Below, piece after piece: positions 8,222 to 15,343 of a stretch of 15,398 nucleotides of DNA. This DNA comes from an uncultured Erysipelotrichaceae bacterium (GTDB lineage Bacteria > Bacillota_I > Bacilli_A > Erysipelotrichales > Erysipelotrichaceae): contig CAJKOS010000025.1 in assembly GCA_905201565.1 (NCBI GenBank), forward strand, positions 1 to 15,398, given 5' to 3'. The notes below the pieces were generated by a model. It was given only the letters and a program-made list of their open reading frames with translations. It searched no databases and was not told the origin of the DNA. A program made the position numbers and the translations under genes. The first letter of the stretch is position 1; the number at the start of each line of letters is the position of its first letter.

Positions 8222-9116
8222 AGCGCTTCACCTCATTTCTTTTGATCTGTTTTTCTTTCATCTTCTGTCGGATATATGGGGCACTGATTGCTGCAGCTAC
8301 AACAATTGCCGTAAAGAGCTTGAGACACTCCACTGGTATTACACCAGAAGAAAGCATGAGCGCATAAATCAGGCGGTAAATGAGATTTCCAACAAGGACA
8401 GAAAGGATGTTGCGGGCAATGGACTTTCTGCCCCGTAGAACTGTTTCACCGATGATCAGACATGCCAGTCCCACAACCACAATTCCTGTGCCGGAATTGA
8501 TATCCGCTGTCTTCTGGTATTGCCCAGCCAGGGCACCAGACAAACCGGTCATCATGTTCGCCAGCACCAGACCAATCGTAATGGTCAAAGAAGAAGATAT
8601 CGAAGAGGCGGATACCATTTTCCGATTATCCCCTGTCGCCCGTACTGATAAGCCAATCCTTGTCTTAAGAAACAGAAACATAAACAACATTGCAAGCAAT
8701 GCCACAACCAGGGAAAGAAGGATGTCGCTGTATGGCAGCCCGGTATCACGGAATAATGAATAGATTGTTTCGTTCTTCAACAGGGAAATGTTGGCACTCC
8801 ATCCCATCGCAAACAAATTCACCGTATACAATCCGGTATTTGTAATAATCCCGGCAAGGATGTCCGGTATACCCATATGGGTATGCAGAAACGCCGTCAC
8901 AAAGCCAGCACATCCCCCGGCAAGCATACCGGCAAGAATACCCCATACCGGATGACCTGCTGCACATCCAGAAACAGATACCGCTGCCCCAAGTACAAAA
9001 CAGCCATCGGTAGAAAGATCCGCAATATTCAATATCCTGAAACTCAGAAACAACCCCAATGTCACAAGACTGTAGATCGCCCCAAGCTCCAATGTCACTT
9101 CAACAATGTAATTCAT
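8199..9116 (-). CDS. trpY: ABC transporter permease of a tryptophan-type (TrpXYZ) uptake system
   Basis: A 305-residue inner-membrane permease of the branched-chain/sugar-type class (BPD_transp_2). It is hydrophobic throughout, with about eight membrane segments; the conserved cytoplasmic coupling region is around LFLKTRIGLSVRATGDNRKM (about residues 148-167), with the GLACLIIGETVLRGRKSI motif near 216-233. A single permease gene implies a homodimer. The start overlaps the binding-protein stop as ATGA, and AGGGGAAGG lies just upstream, so the genes are coupled. The C-terminus is strongly basic. Substrate is inferred from the T-box. Confidence 0.9.
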   Translation of the reverse strand: MNYIVEVTLELGAIYSLVTLGLFLSFRILNIADLSTDGCFVLGAAVSVSGCAAGHPVWGILAGMLAGGCAGFVTAFLHTHMGIPDILAGIITNTGLYTVNLFAMGWSANISLLKNETIYSLFRDTGLPYSDILLSLVVALLAMLFMFLFLKTRIGLSVRATGDNRKMVSASSISSSLTITIGLVLANMMTGLSGALAGQYQKTADINSGTGIVVVGLACLIIGETVLRGRKSIARNILSVLVGNLIYRLIYALMLSSGVIPVECLKLFTAIVVAAAISAPYIRQKMKEKQIKRNEVKRYAQRQKS

Positions 9117-10135
9117 TGGCCTTCCCCTGTCACAACTTCCTGCACTTCACCAAAGTCACCAAATGCACTGTAGTCAAAGTCTCCCTGCTCTGCAGTTTCC
9201 GTATTGACGGTGATGATATTACCATCAAGCACATAGTAGTTATCTTCCTTCCTTGTGCCTTCCATTTCAAAGGTAGACAAGCTTTCCATTCCAAGAGACA
9301 TCACAGCATAGGCAAGGTCTGCCGTCTTTGTGCCAAGGTCTGTATAATTGATGCCACATGTCGCAAATGCACCACTATAAACAAAGGAGTCCGCACCACA
9401 ATAGTGAGGAATGCCAGCTTCCAACAACATTTCCGCAATGGCATTTTCACTTGCCATGACCGTATTATCCGTCGGTGTAAATACCGCATCCACACGAGAA
9501 AGCAGTGTTCCTGCAGCAGAAAGCAGTTCATCTGCCGTATTGCCTGTTGCCTCAACGTAAGCAATTCCCTTATCTTCCAGGTATGCCTTTGCCTCTGCAA
9601 TCGGCTTTTCACTATTGACTTCTGACCTCGAATACAATAATCCTACTGTTTCAATGGAAGGATCACTTGCAAACATCATATCCATCATCTTCTCTGTATC
9701 AAGGGCATCCGATGTGCCTGTCACATAGTTCAGGTCCGCAAGACCTGCACTTGCCGGATCGGAGATCGCCGCAAAGACTACCGGAATATTCTCTTCTTCT
9801 GCAGCAATTGCCATCGTTTCTGCCGCAAGGGTCGCAACAGGAATGATGACATCCGGCTGCCCGGCAACAACCTGCGAAGAAATCGTTGTTAACTGCGCCT
9901 GATCATTTTGACCATCGTACACTTCACCATAGTCAATTGTGATACCCTCCTCCTCTGCAATCCTGTCAAGTTCTGCACAAATCGCATCCGTAATTTCATC
10001 AAGAGAAGAATGCGTCATCTGTTTGACAATCGCAACCTTGTAGCCATTACCGGATGTTTGTGAATCACAACCACAAAGAGATGCACAAAGAGATGCACAA
10101 AGTGCTGCACTGCATAAAACCGCCATTTTTTTCAT
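9113..10135 (-). CDS. trpX: ABC transporter substrate-binding lipoprotein (ABC_sub_bind family, TrpX type)
   Basis: The extracellular binding protein of the importer. The start at 10135 is chosen for its AGGAGG seven bases upstream and the lipoprotein signal it exposes (MKKMAVLCSAALC, hydrophobic core, then LCGC with Cys23 as the lipidated residue); a longer frame to 10204 would begin inside the T-box terminator. The mature part is two-lobed, PF04392-like: KVAIVKQMTHSSLDEITDAI opens lobe one, and IPVVFAAISDPASAGL and VFTPTDNTVMASENAIAEML are family motifs. The signal peptide is unusually cysteine-rich (Cys8, 13, 17, 21, 23) because it is encoded by 12-base tandem repeats. Total length is 340 residues, normal for the family. 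Tryptophan specificity is inferred from the riboswitch. Confidence 0.93.
   Translation of the reverse strand: MKKMAVLCSAALCASLCASLCGCDSQTSGNGYKVAIVKQMTHSSLDEITDAICAELDRIAEEEGITIDYGEVYDGQNDQAQLTTISSQVVAGQPDVIIPVATLAAETMAIAAEEENIPVVFAAISDPASAGLADLNYVTGTSDALDTEKMMDMMFASDPSIETVGLLYSRSEVNSEKPIAEAKAYLEDKGIAYVEATGNTADELLSAAGTLLSRVDAVFTPTDNTVMASENAIAEMLLEAGIPHYCGADSFVYSGAFATCGINYTDLGTKTADLAYAVMSLGMESLSTFEMEGTRKEDNYYVLDGNIITVNTETAEQGDFDYSAFGDFGEVQEVVTGEGQ
10073..10108 (-). repeat. 12-bp tandem repeat inside the trpX signal-peptide coding region
   Basis: On the plus strand ACAAAGAGATGC occurs at 10073-10084 and exactly again at 10085-10096; a third copy with two changes (ACAAAGTGCTGC) follows at 10097-10108. 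Each unit encodes four residues (CASL-type), so copy-number change would keep the frame and lengthen or shorten the signal-peptide core. Confidence 0.85.
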
Positions 10136-10173
10136 ATCATTTCCTCCTTTACTGCACCCCTTCTGAATGAAAC

Positions 10174-10204
10174 AAAAAGTGCCTGTCCACTTAAGGACAG
10201 ACAC
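10174..10204 (-). terminator. T-box regulated intrinsic terminator
   Basis: On the minus strand GTGTCTGTCC (10204-10195) pairs with GGACAGGCAC (10188-10179), ten base pairs with one G-U, loop of six, followed by TTTTT (10178-10174). It lies 38 bases before the trpX ATG and just after the T-box sequence, the standard position for the tRNA-controlled terminator. Confidence 0.88.
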
Positions 10205-10430
10205 GAGATCTGCGGTACCACCTTAATTGACTGATAACAGCCCACTCAGAAAGAAATGCAAACACATTTCCTGTCATTAACGCCGACACTGCGTCCTGAG
10301 ATACTCACCACTGCTTTCATCAGGCCCTCACGGGTCCATTTGCATAACACCTGCCACCGGCTTCCACCATCCCGGCTCTCTTTGGACTGTTCTTTATGTT
10401 TGATCTCCCGCTCACTGGTTTATGGTTTCA
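10174..10430 (-). ncRNA. T-box riboswitch, predicted tryptophan (UGG) specifier
   Basis: The minus strand carries the T-box AAGGTGGTACCGC (10224-10212) and a terminator further down. Upstream is a typical stem I: the AGTGA kink-turn strand (10416-10412), GCGGG pairing with CCCGT, the distal AGAGAGCCGG/CCGG element with GATGGTGGAAG (10382-10356), and the 3' strand reading CAAA-UGG-A-CCCG-UGAG (10342-10327). Known stem I elements such as glyQ read GAA, specifier, A, short stem, GA; aligned to this, the specifier is UGG (10338-10336), Trp. This agrees with the TrpXYZ-like transporter it precedes. UGC or AUG a few bases upstream fit the stem pattern less well. The variable base after UGG in the T-box is U, which would pair as U-G with the G73 usual in bacterial tRNA(Trp). 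Confidence 0.88.
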
Positions 10431-10458
10431 GTCTATAGGCATTACATTGCATCGTCAA
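10430..10458 (-). promoter_or_regulatory. Candidate promoter of the T-box / trpXYZ-ybaK operon
   Basis: On the minus strand TTGACG (10458-10453, five of six to consensus) is followed by TATAGA at 15-base spacing (10437-10432) or TAGACT at 17 (10435-10430). Neither -10 is perfect. Position fits, because stem I begins a few bases downstream. Confidence 0.5.
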
Positions 10459-10480
10459 CAGCACATTGATAACAATTTCG

Positions 10481-10507
10481 AGAAAATGATAAAAATTACA
10501 TTATCAT
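10481..10507 (-). terminator. Weak AU-rich terminator after the MFS gene
   Basis: On the minus strand ATGATAA (10507-10501) can pair with TTATCAT (10492-10486), followed by a T-rich run (10485-10481). The stem is entirely weak except for one G-C pair, so efficiency is doubtful. A self-complementary GAAAATATTTTC lies just upstream, beside the MFS stop. Confidence 0.4.
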
Positions 10508-10519
10508 ATGAAAATATTT

Positions 10520-11671
10520 TCAATTCTTCTTCCGCATCTTCATCAATGACATCACTACCGGTATGACCATCACACATAGACCAAGCCAGGCAACAGACTT
10601 TGCCCCAAAGCTGTCCATCATCCAGCCACTATAGAGAAGTGCAAGAATGCCAGCAAAGTTACCAAACACCGCATCGGTAAGACTTCTTGCTGTGTTCTTC
10701 AATTCATCCGGTACGGTATCTTCGGTAATTTCCCGCATCGTTGGCAGCATGATACCATAGCTTGCATTGGTAAACAGTGTTCCTACAATGATGAACAGCG
10801 GATCAGCAGCCACAATGACACATACCATGGTCAAAAATACTGTAAAGGCAACAAGAAACAGGCGCAGGTGCTTGTCAATCCTTGCCATCTTACCGGAAAG
10901 GAAGATGAAGAACGCCTGTAACATGACACCAAGGAAGGCATCAATACCAATTGTACCAACATCTCCTCCCACACTTTCCAAAAGTACATTCTTCAGATTG
11001 TTCACCGGTGAGATAGCAAGTCCGGTAAAGAAAAGAATGGCCAGCAGAAATAAGAATGGTCCAATTTTCAACAGTCCTGCCGGATTAGCAGGTTTCAGGG
11101 TTCTTGCCCTTTCTCCATATGGAGATTCCTTTGCCGTAAAGGCAAGGATGAAGACAAGGATGGAAAGAATACCAAAACATACCGGCAAAGCTCCAAAGCC
11201 AAGTCTGTTAACAACCTGCCCCACCACAAGCATCGCTACGGCATAGCCTGAAGAACCGATGGCACGTGCCCTTCCATAGAGTGCTGCATCGAGGTGAAAT
11301 CCCCGTAACATCCACCCATCGATGTTGGCACCAAGTGGTGAAATGAGAAATCCGGCAACCGGATATAACAAAGCTGCCGCAACCAACACATTTCCAGCAA
11401 GGAAGTATGTCACAAAGGCAAGGATGGCAGAAACCGCAAAGGCCACAAGGAACACCTTTCGGTTTGTGCGCAGTTTGTCACACTGCCCACCCCAGAAGAA
11501 AGCACCGATAAACGACAGTAACATAAATGCCGCAAGCACAAGGGAAAGGGCAGTGCTGTCCATGCCACAATTGAGCATATAGGTTGTGATAAAGCCACAA
11601 AATGAAGCATTCCATGCCCAGTACAGACCATCGAGAATGCTGAAGCGTATCAATAATTTCTCATTTATCAT
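10520..11671 (-). CDS. MFS transporter
   Basis: A 383-residue major facilitator superfamily permease with about eleven to twelve hydrophobic segments. The conserved cytoplasmic loop after the second helix reads GGQCDKLRTNRKVFL, and a second related loop, GKMARIDKHLRLFL, lies in the C-terminal half. Overall it resembles the MFS_1-like / nucleoside-symporter-like group rather than the 14-helix drug exporters; substrate and direction of transport cannot be read from sequence. The start at 11671 has AAAGGG five bases upstream, lying across the end of the preceding gene, whose stop is only eight bases away. It is therefore co-transcribed, and probably translationally coupled, with the GTPase-nuclease fusion. 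That pairing recalls ribosome-protection plus efflux gene pairs, but the link is inference. Confidence 0.88.
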   Translation of the reverse strand: MINEKLLIRFSILDGLYWAWNASFCGFITTYMLNCGMDSTALSLVLAAFMLLSFIGAFFWGGQCDKLRTNRKVFLVAFAVSAILAFVTYFLAGNVLVAAALLYPVAGFLISPLGANIDGWMLRGFHLDAALYGRARAIGSSGYAVAMLVVGQVVNRLGFGALPVCFGILSILVFILAFTAKESPYGERARTLKPANPAGLLKIGPFLFLLAILFFTGLAISPVNNLKNVLLESVGGDVGTIGIDAFLGVMLQAFFIFLSGKMARIDKHLRLFLVAFTVFLTMVCVIVAADPLFIIVGTLFTNASYGIMLPTMREITEDTVPDELKNTARSLTDAVFGNFAGILALLYSGWMMDSFGAKSVAWLGLCVMVIPVVMSLMKMRKKN

Positions 11672-11679
11672 AATTCCCT

Positions 11680-14202
11680 TTAGATATGCATCTTCAATGC
11701 AATTTCATTTTCCAATTCACGTGATGACATCCGCCTTGCCCCTCCGGCAAGCACCGCATTCTGAATCAATGCATCACTTGTCACCACCGTAAGGTCCACC
11801 TTCCCTTTCAGGTCATGAACCCTTTTTTCAATCCAGGCATCAGCGGTCATATCCGTACGTGTATAAATAATCTCAAGACCACCGCGCTTCATGCTGGAAC
11901 CGCTGTTATCCTTTCTCTGGTAGCCATCAAAGACAAGCTGGACTGGCGATTTATAATAAGCTTGATAGGCAAAGATGACATCAATCAGCTTTTCCCTGGC
12001 AACAGAAACCGCATCATCCTTATATTGTTTCATCGACTCCCAGGCATAAAGACAATTATACCCGTCAATAATCATCAACCTGTCTTTCTTTTCCATGTCT
12101 TTGATCTCAACATGTTCGCGATCATCATCTTTTTTCTTCTTTGGTACATAGTGCTTCTTCTCATTCCGGTTATTGCTGGAAGCACTCTTCAATATGCCAT
12201 CGAGATCCTTTTCCTCCACCTTCATCGTCACATGCCTGTAACCGCCTGAACTCTCTTCCTTATGCAGGTCGATATGCATATGCTTTTCAACATCAGCCCA
12301 TGGCACATAGTAACCTGCCCCATTGGCACAGAAGACTGAACCTGTCGGATTGCGCAGATCACTTTCCGGATCATAGCCTCTTTCTGCAACAATGCCTTCC
12401 TGGTTTTTCACTTCCTGATAACCGGCAAGTTCAAAGAAGAACCTTCCCCTGCCCTTTGTGTAAGCAGAAAGATCTTTCTGGTAATTCATGAGTGTTCTTA
12501 CTGGACCTTCACCCTCCACACTCTGGTATTCACCATCCATTTCGCCTACCATAACCGTACAATCCTTCTGTTCCATTTCATACAGGCATCTGGAAAGAGA
12601 TTCCTCAGGCAGGGTAATGCGGAAATGATAATATGGTTCAAGCAATACACTTTCTGCTTTCATCAATCCCTGGCGGACAGCACGGCGGGCTGCCTCGCGG
12701 AAGTCACCACCACTTGTATGTTTGAGGTTTCCTTTTGCCGCAATGAGCACAATTCTTACATCGGTGAGTGGAGACCTTGTCAATACACCTTTATGTTCAC
12801 GTGAAAGATGGGAGAGGATGGACTTTTCCCACACTGCAGATAGAGTACCGCGCGGCACTTCACTGACCACTTCTACACCACTGCCGCGCTTCAATGGTTC
12901 AAGACGGACAACAACTTCGGCATAATGGCGTAATGGTTCAAAGTGACCTACACCGATGACACTGTCCGCAATGGTTTCTGCCATGACGATACCACCTGTG
13001 CCAAAACCTACGGAAATCCCACTTCTTTCTTCGATCTTTTTCTGCAATACCTCCATCTGCATTTCACCCATGATGCGCACATGGATGGAATGATGGTCAG
13101 CGTCAAGATCAATCATCAATTGCGGGTCTTCTGAAGACAATGCTGTACAGACATCGCTGAGCTGTAACACATCCGCTCCTTCTGGCAACAGTAACTTATA
13201 GTCAAGGTATCCGTTCAATAATGGTTTCTCAGCATCCTCTTCTTCGCCAAGACCTTGTCCTGGGTAGGTGTGTTCAAGGCCTTTGAGCGTACAGATCATA
13301 CCCGCTTCTGCCTTCTGTACCATCTCATAGCTTTCTCCTGTATACAGGCGGATCTGGTCTACCTTTTCTTCTTCATCGAGTTTCTGCTTTGCGACAAGCA
13401 CACCACCTGTCACTTTGACATGGGTCAGCCGGTTGCCTTCTTTATCATTCGATATCCGGAATACCCTTGCCCCAAAAGCCTCAGGATATACCTTGTCACA
13501 TGACAAATACGATACCGCATCCAGCAGCTGCTCAACCCCTTCATTCTTCAAAGCAGATCCATATAATACAGGAAAGAATTCCCTGCTCATAAACGCTTGT
13601 TGCACAAGTGTTGCATCCAGCTCACCGCGTTCAAGATAGTCTTCCATGATTTCTTCATTGACCATGGTCAATGCGTCTTCTTTATTCTCCCAGTCTATGC
13701 ACAAAGAACTACAATGTTTCAACAAATCCTGCATGAGAGCATCTTTGCTGTGGTGGGAGATATCCATCTTGTTTACAAACAGAAGACATGGTACATCATA
13801 GTGTTCCAGGCACTTCCATATCGTTTCGGTATGGCTTTGTACACCATCCTGTCCATTGATGACAATGATTGCCATATCAAGAACCGATAGCACACGTTCC
13901 ATTTCTGCAGAAAAGTCAACATGACCAGGCGTATCAATAACAAATACCTCATCTCCTTTCCAGGAAAAACAGGCATCTTTTGCATAGATGGTAATACCGT
14001 GTTTTCTCTCTTCTTCATCAAAGTCAAGCACCGTATCCCGATGATCTACACGACCCTGTTTACGGATCTTTCCACTTTTATATAACATGCTCTCGATACA
14101 GGTTGTCTTACCCGCATCAACATGGGCCAACAGACCCGTACAAATATGTTTTGACGGGATATTTTTTGTTAAATTTTCTTTATTTTCAGACGTATTTTCC
14201 AT
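11680..14202 (-). CDS. TetM/EF-G-like ribosomal GTPase fused to a C-terminal Rae1/YacP-type NYN endonuclease
   Basis: An 840-residue translation-factor-type GTPase. The G domain has G1 AHVDAGKT (26-33), RKHGIT (66-71) at switch I, G3 DTPGH (90-94), G4 NKMD (144-147) and SAL at G5; domains II-V follow to about 660 and align with TetM/TetO (LEPYYHF, LSRCLYE, SAYTKGRGRF). The TetM tip loop YSPVS is replaced by KHTSGG (494-499). A lysine-rich charged linker (about 660-707) leads to a full NYN domain (708-840): DGYNCLYAWE (Asp713), LVFDGYQ (Asp759), TDMTADAWIEK (Asp784, Asp788) and VTSDALIQ (Asp810), closely like B. subtilis YacP/Rae1, an A-site mRNA endonuclease. The ATG at 14202 follows AAAGGGG at good spacing; a TTG at 14238 lies in the promoter. 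It is first in an operon with an MFS gene. Tetracycline resistance is not established. Confidence 0.93.
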   Translation of the reverse strand: MENTSENKENLTKNIPSKHICTGLLAHVDAGKTTCIESMLYKSGKIRKQGRVDHRDTVLDFDEEERKHGITIYAKDACFSWKGDEVFVIDTPGHVDFSAEMERVLSVLDMAIIVINGQDGVQSHTETIWKCLEHYDVPCLLFVNKMDISHHSKDALMQDLLKHCSSLCIDWENKEDALTMVNEEIMEDYLERGELDATLVQQAFMSREFFPVLYGSALKNEGVEQLLDAVSYLSCDKVYPEAFGARVFRISNDKEGNRLTHVKVTGGVLVAKQKLDEEEKVDQIRLYTGESYEMVQKAEAGMICTLKGLEHTYPGQGLGEEEDAEKPLLNGYLDYKLLLPEGADVLQLSDVCTALSSEDPQLMIDLDADHHSIHVRIMGEMQMEVLQKKIEERSGISVGFGTGGIVMAETIADSVIGVGHFEPLRHYAEVVVRLEPLKRGSGVEVVSEVPRGTLSAVWEKSILSHLSREHKGVLTRSPLTDVRIVLIAAKGNLKHTSGGDFREAARRAVRQGLMKAESVLLEPYYHFRITLPEESLSRCLYEMEQKDCTVMVGEMDGEYQSVEGEGPVRTLMNYQKDLSAYTKGRGRFFFELAGYQEVKNQEGIVAERGYDPESDLRNPTGSVFCANGAGYYVPWADVEKHMHIDLHKEESSGGYRHVTMKVEEKDLDGILKSASSNNRNEKKHYVPKKKKDDDREHVEIKDMEKKDRLMIIDGYNCLYAWESMKQYKDDAVSVAREKLIDVIFAYQAYYKSPVQLVFDGYQRKDNSGSSMKRGGLEIIYTRTDMTADAWIEKRVHDLKGKVDLTVVTSDALIQNAVLAGGARRMSSRELENEIALKMHI

Positions 14203-14217
14203 GAAAATACCCCTTTC

Positions 14218-14237
14218 TGTGCTATAATCATAGCACA
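14218..14237 (-). promoter_or_regulatory. Perfect inverted repeat over the -10, putative operator
   Basis: TGTGCTAT (14218-14225) and ATAGCACA (14230-14237) are perfect inverted arms separated by four bases. The repeat covers the -10 and reaches about to the predicted transcription start near 14220, so it would be only partly transcribed; a protein-binding operator is more likely than an RNA hairpin. No regulator gene is in the window. Confidence 0.6.
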
Positions 14238-14255
14238 AAACGGGGCATAAGTCGA
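14227..14255 (-). promoter_or_regulatory. Promoter of the GTPase-nuclease / MFS operon
   Basis: On the minus strand TCGACT (14255-14250, four of six) and TATGAT (14232-14227, five of six) are 17 bases apart, and the -10 is preceded by TGC (extended -10). The predicted start leaves a short leader of about 17 bases containing AAAGGGG. Confidence 0.65.
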
Positions 14256-14298
14256 TAAATCAATCTTTGTAATTCTCGTATAGTATCGTTTGACCGTA

Positions 14299-15343
14299 TT
14301 ACTTTGGCAGTTTCGAATATATGTGTATTCTGAATTCGCCTTCAGGAGTTCTGTAAGCTGTAATTTTCTCCATTACCATTTTCCACAATTCATTCTTCTC
14401 CGTTGCCGTCAACTGATCATAGCTGTCGAGAATACGCTGAGTGGTAGGAATGATTTTCTCTTCTGTTGATCTCTTTTCTCTCACAGCCGATTGTTTATTC
14501 ATAAGATCTTTTTCTGATTGCTGCAGCTTTTTCATTTCCTTTTGCAGAAGATCGTTTCTCTTTGTAAACATCTCAACGGTATACGTTCCCTTTTCAAGAT
14601 GTTCACAGATTTTATTCTGCTGATTTTGTAAATCCGACAGTTGATCCTGAATAACAGAAAGGGCAATCTCGGTATTATCCGTTTGAGGCAGATTGTCTGA
14701 ACTAATTTTTATTTTATATTCTGCCAGCCATTTTTCCATAGCTGTTACAACAGATTTTTCTACTAAATCACATTTCATTGCTTTGCACTTACATCCCCTT
14801 GTCGGGCATCTATACCAAGGGGCAGTGTTTTGATTTTTCGCTGGCACATTTCTTTTTAATACAGCGCCGCATTTCTCACAAACCAGGATTGTCGAAAAAG
14901 GATTCATTAGTTTTCGTTCTGTATTTACTGAAGAATGCCCTCTGCTCCGCTGCTTTTCCTTTACCCGATTCCATTCTTCCTGTTCAATAATCGGCTCATG
15001 CAGACCACCATACAGCTCATAATCCCGGTTCAACACTCTTTTCTTGGAAAGCATTCCATCTTTTATAATACGTTTTGTAGGCTCCCGTCTCCAGCGAATT
15101 TTCCCAAGATATACCTCATTATTCAATATATTTGTGACAGATGTTTGTCCCCATGTGCCTGTCTGTGAAGGAATTTGCATTTGATTCAACTGATATGCAA
15201 TCGTGTTATACCCTATTCCTTGCTGACCATACATATTGTAAATCATTTTAACTATTTTGGCCTCTTCCGGTATTACCTTTAAACTGTTCCCTTTTTCCCC
15301 TTGTAATTTATATATCTGATAACCATATGGAGGAATTGAACCC
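14299..15343 (-). pseudogene. Large serine recombinase, 3' part only, interrupted by the IS605-like end
   Basis: The C-terminal part of a site-specific large serine recombinase (TndX/phage-integrase type). The frame reads on from the ATG at 15246 upstream to 15343 as SIPPYGYQIYKLQGEKGN and so on, matching the start of the Recombinase domain (PF07508), before hitting the IS-like end and a stop. So the ATG at 15246 is internal. Counting from it: Recombinase domain to about 95 (YNTIAYQLNQ, TNILNNEVYLG), zinc ribbon with Cys123, Cys126, Cys147 and Cys152, then a coiled coil (about 195-265). The resolvase catalytic domain with its serine nucleophile (normally about 140 residues) is missing and should lie beyond the insertion. 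The fragment is intact otherwise. It marks an integrative element whose end should be near 14240-14298. Confidence 0.85.

Noticed and set aside
9059..9625. Plus-strand 188-codon frame opposite the trpX/trpY genes
   Set aside because: Composition is shadow-like (many Cys/His/Ile), it has no ribosome binding site, and both minus-strand genes beneath it are certain.
10256..10438. Plus-strand 60-codon frame in the gap before trpX
   Set aside because: It lies exactly on the reverse complement of the T-box leader, which explains the sequence.
11680..14202. Calling the GTPase a tetracycline resistance gene (tetM/tetO/tetW)
   Set aside because: The known tetracycline-displacing tip motif is not conserved, and the C-terminal nuclease is foreign to those genes; family similarity alone does not support resistance.
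14203..14238. Upstream TTG start for the GTPase fusion giving 12 extra residues
   Set aside because: The TTG lies within the promoter region upstream of the predicted transcription start, whereas the ATG at 14202 has AAAGGGG at good spacing.
15244..15246. True start of the recombinase at this ATG
   Set aside because: Translation in the same frame upstream to 15343 continues recognisable Recombinase-domain sequence (PPYGYQIY), so this methionine is internal to a longer gene.
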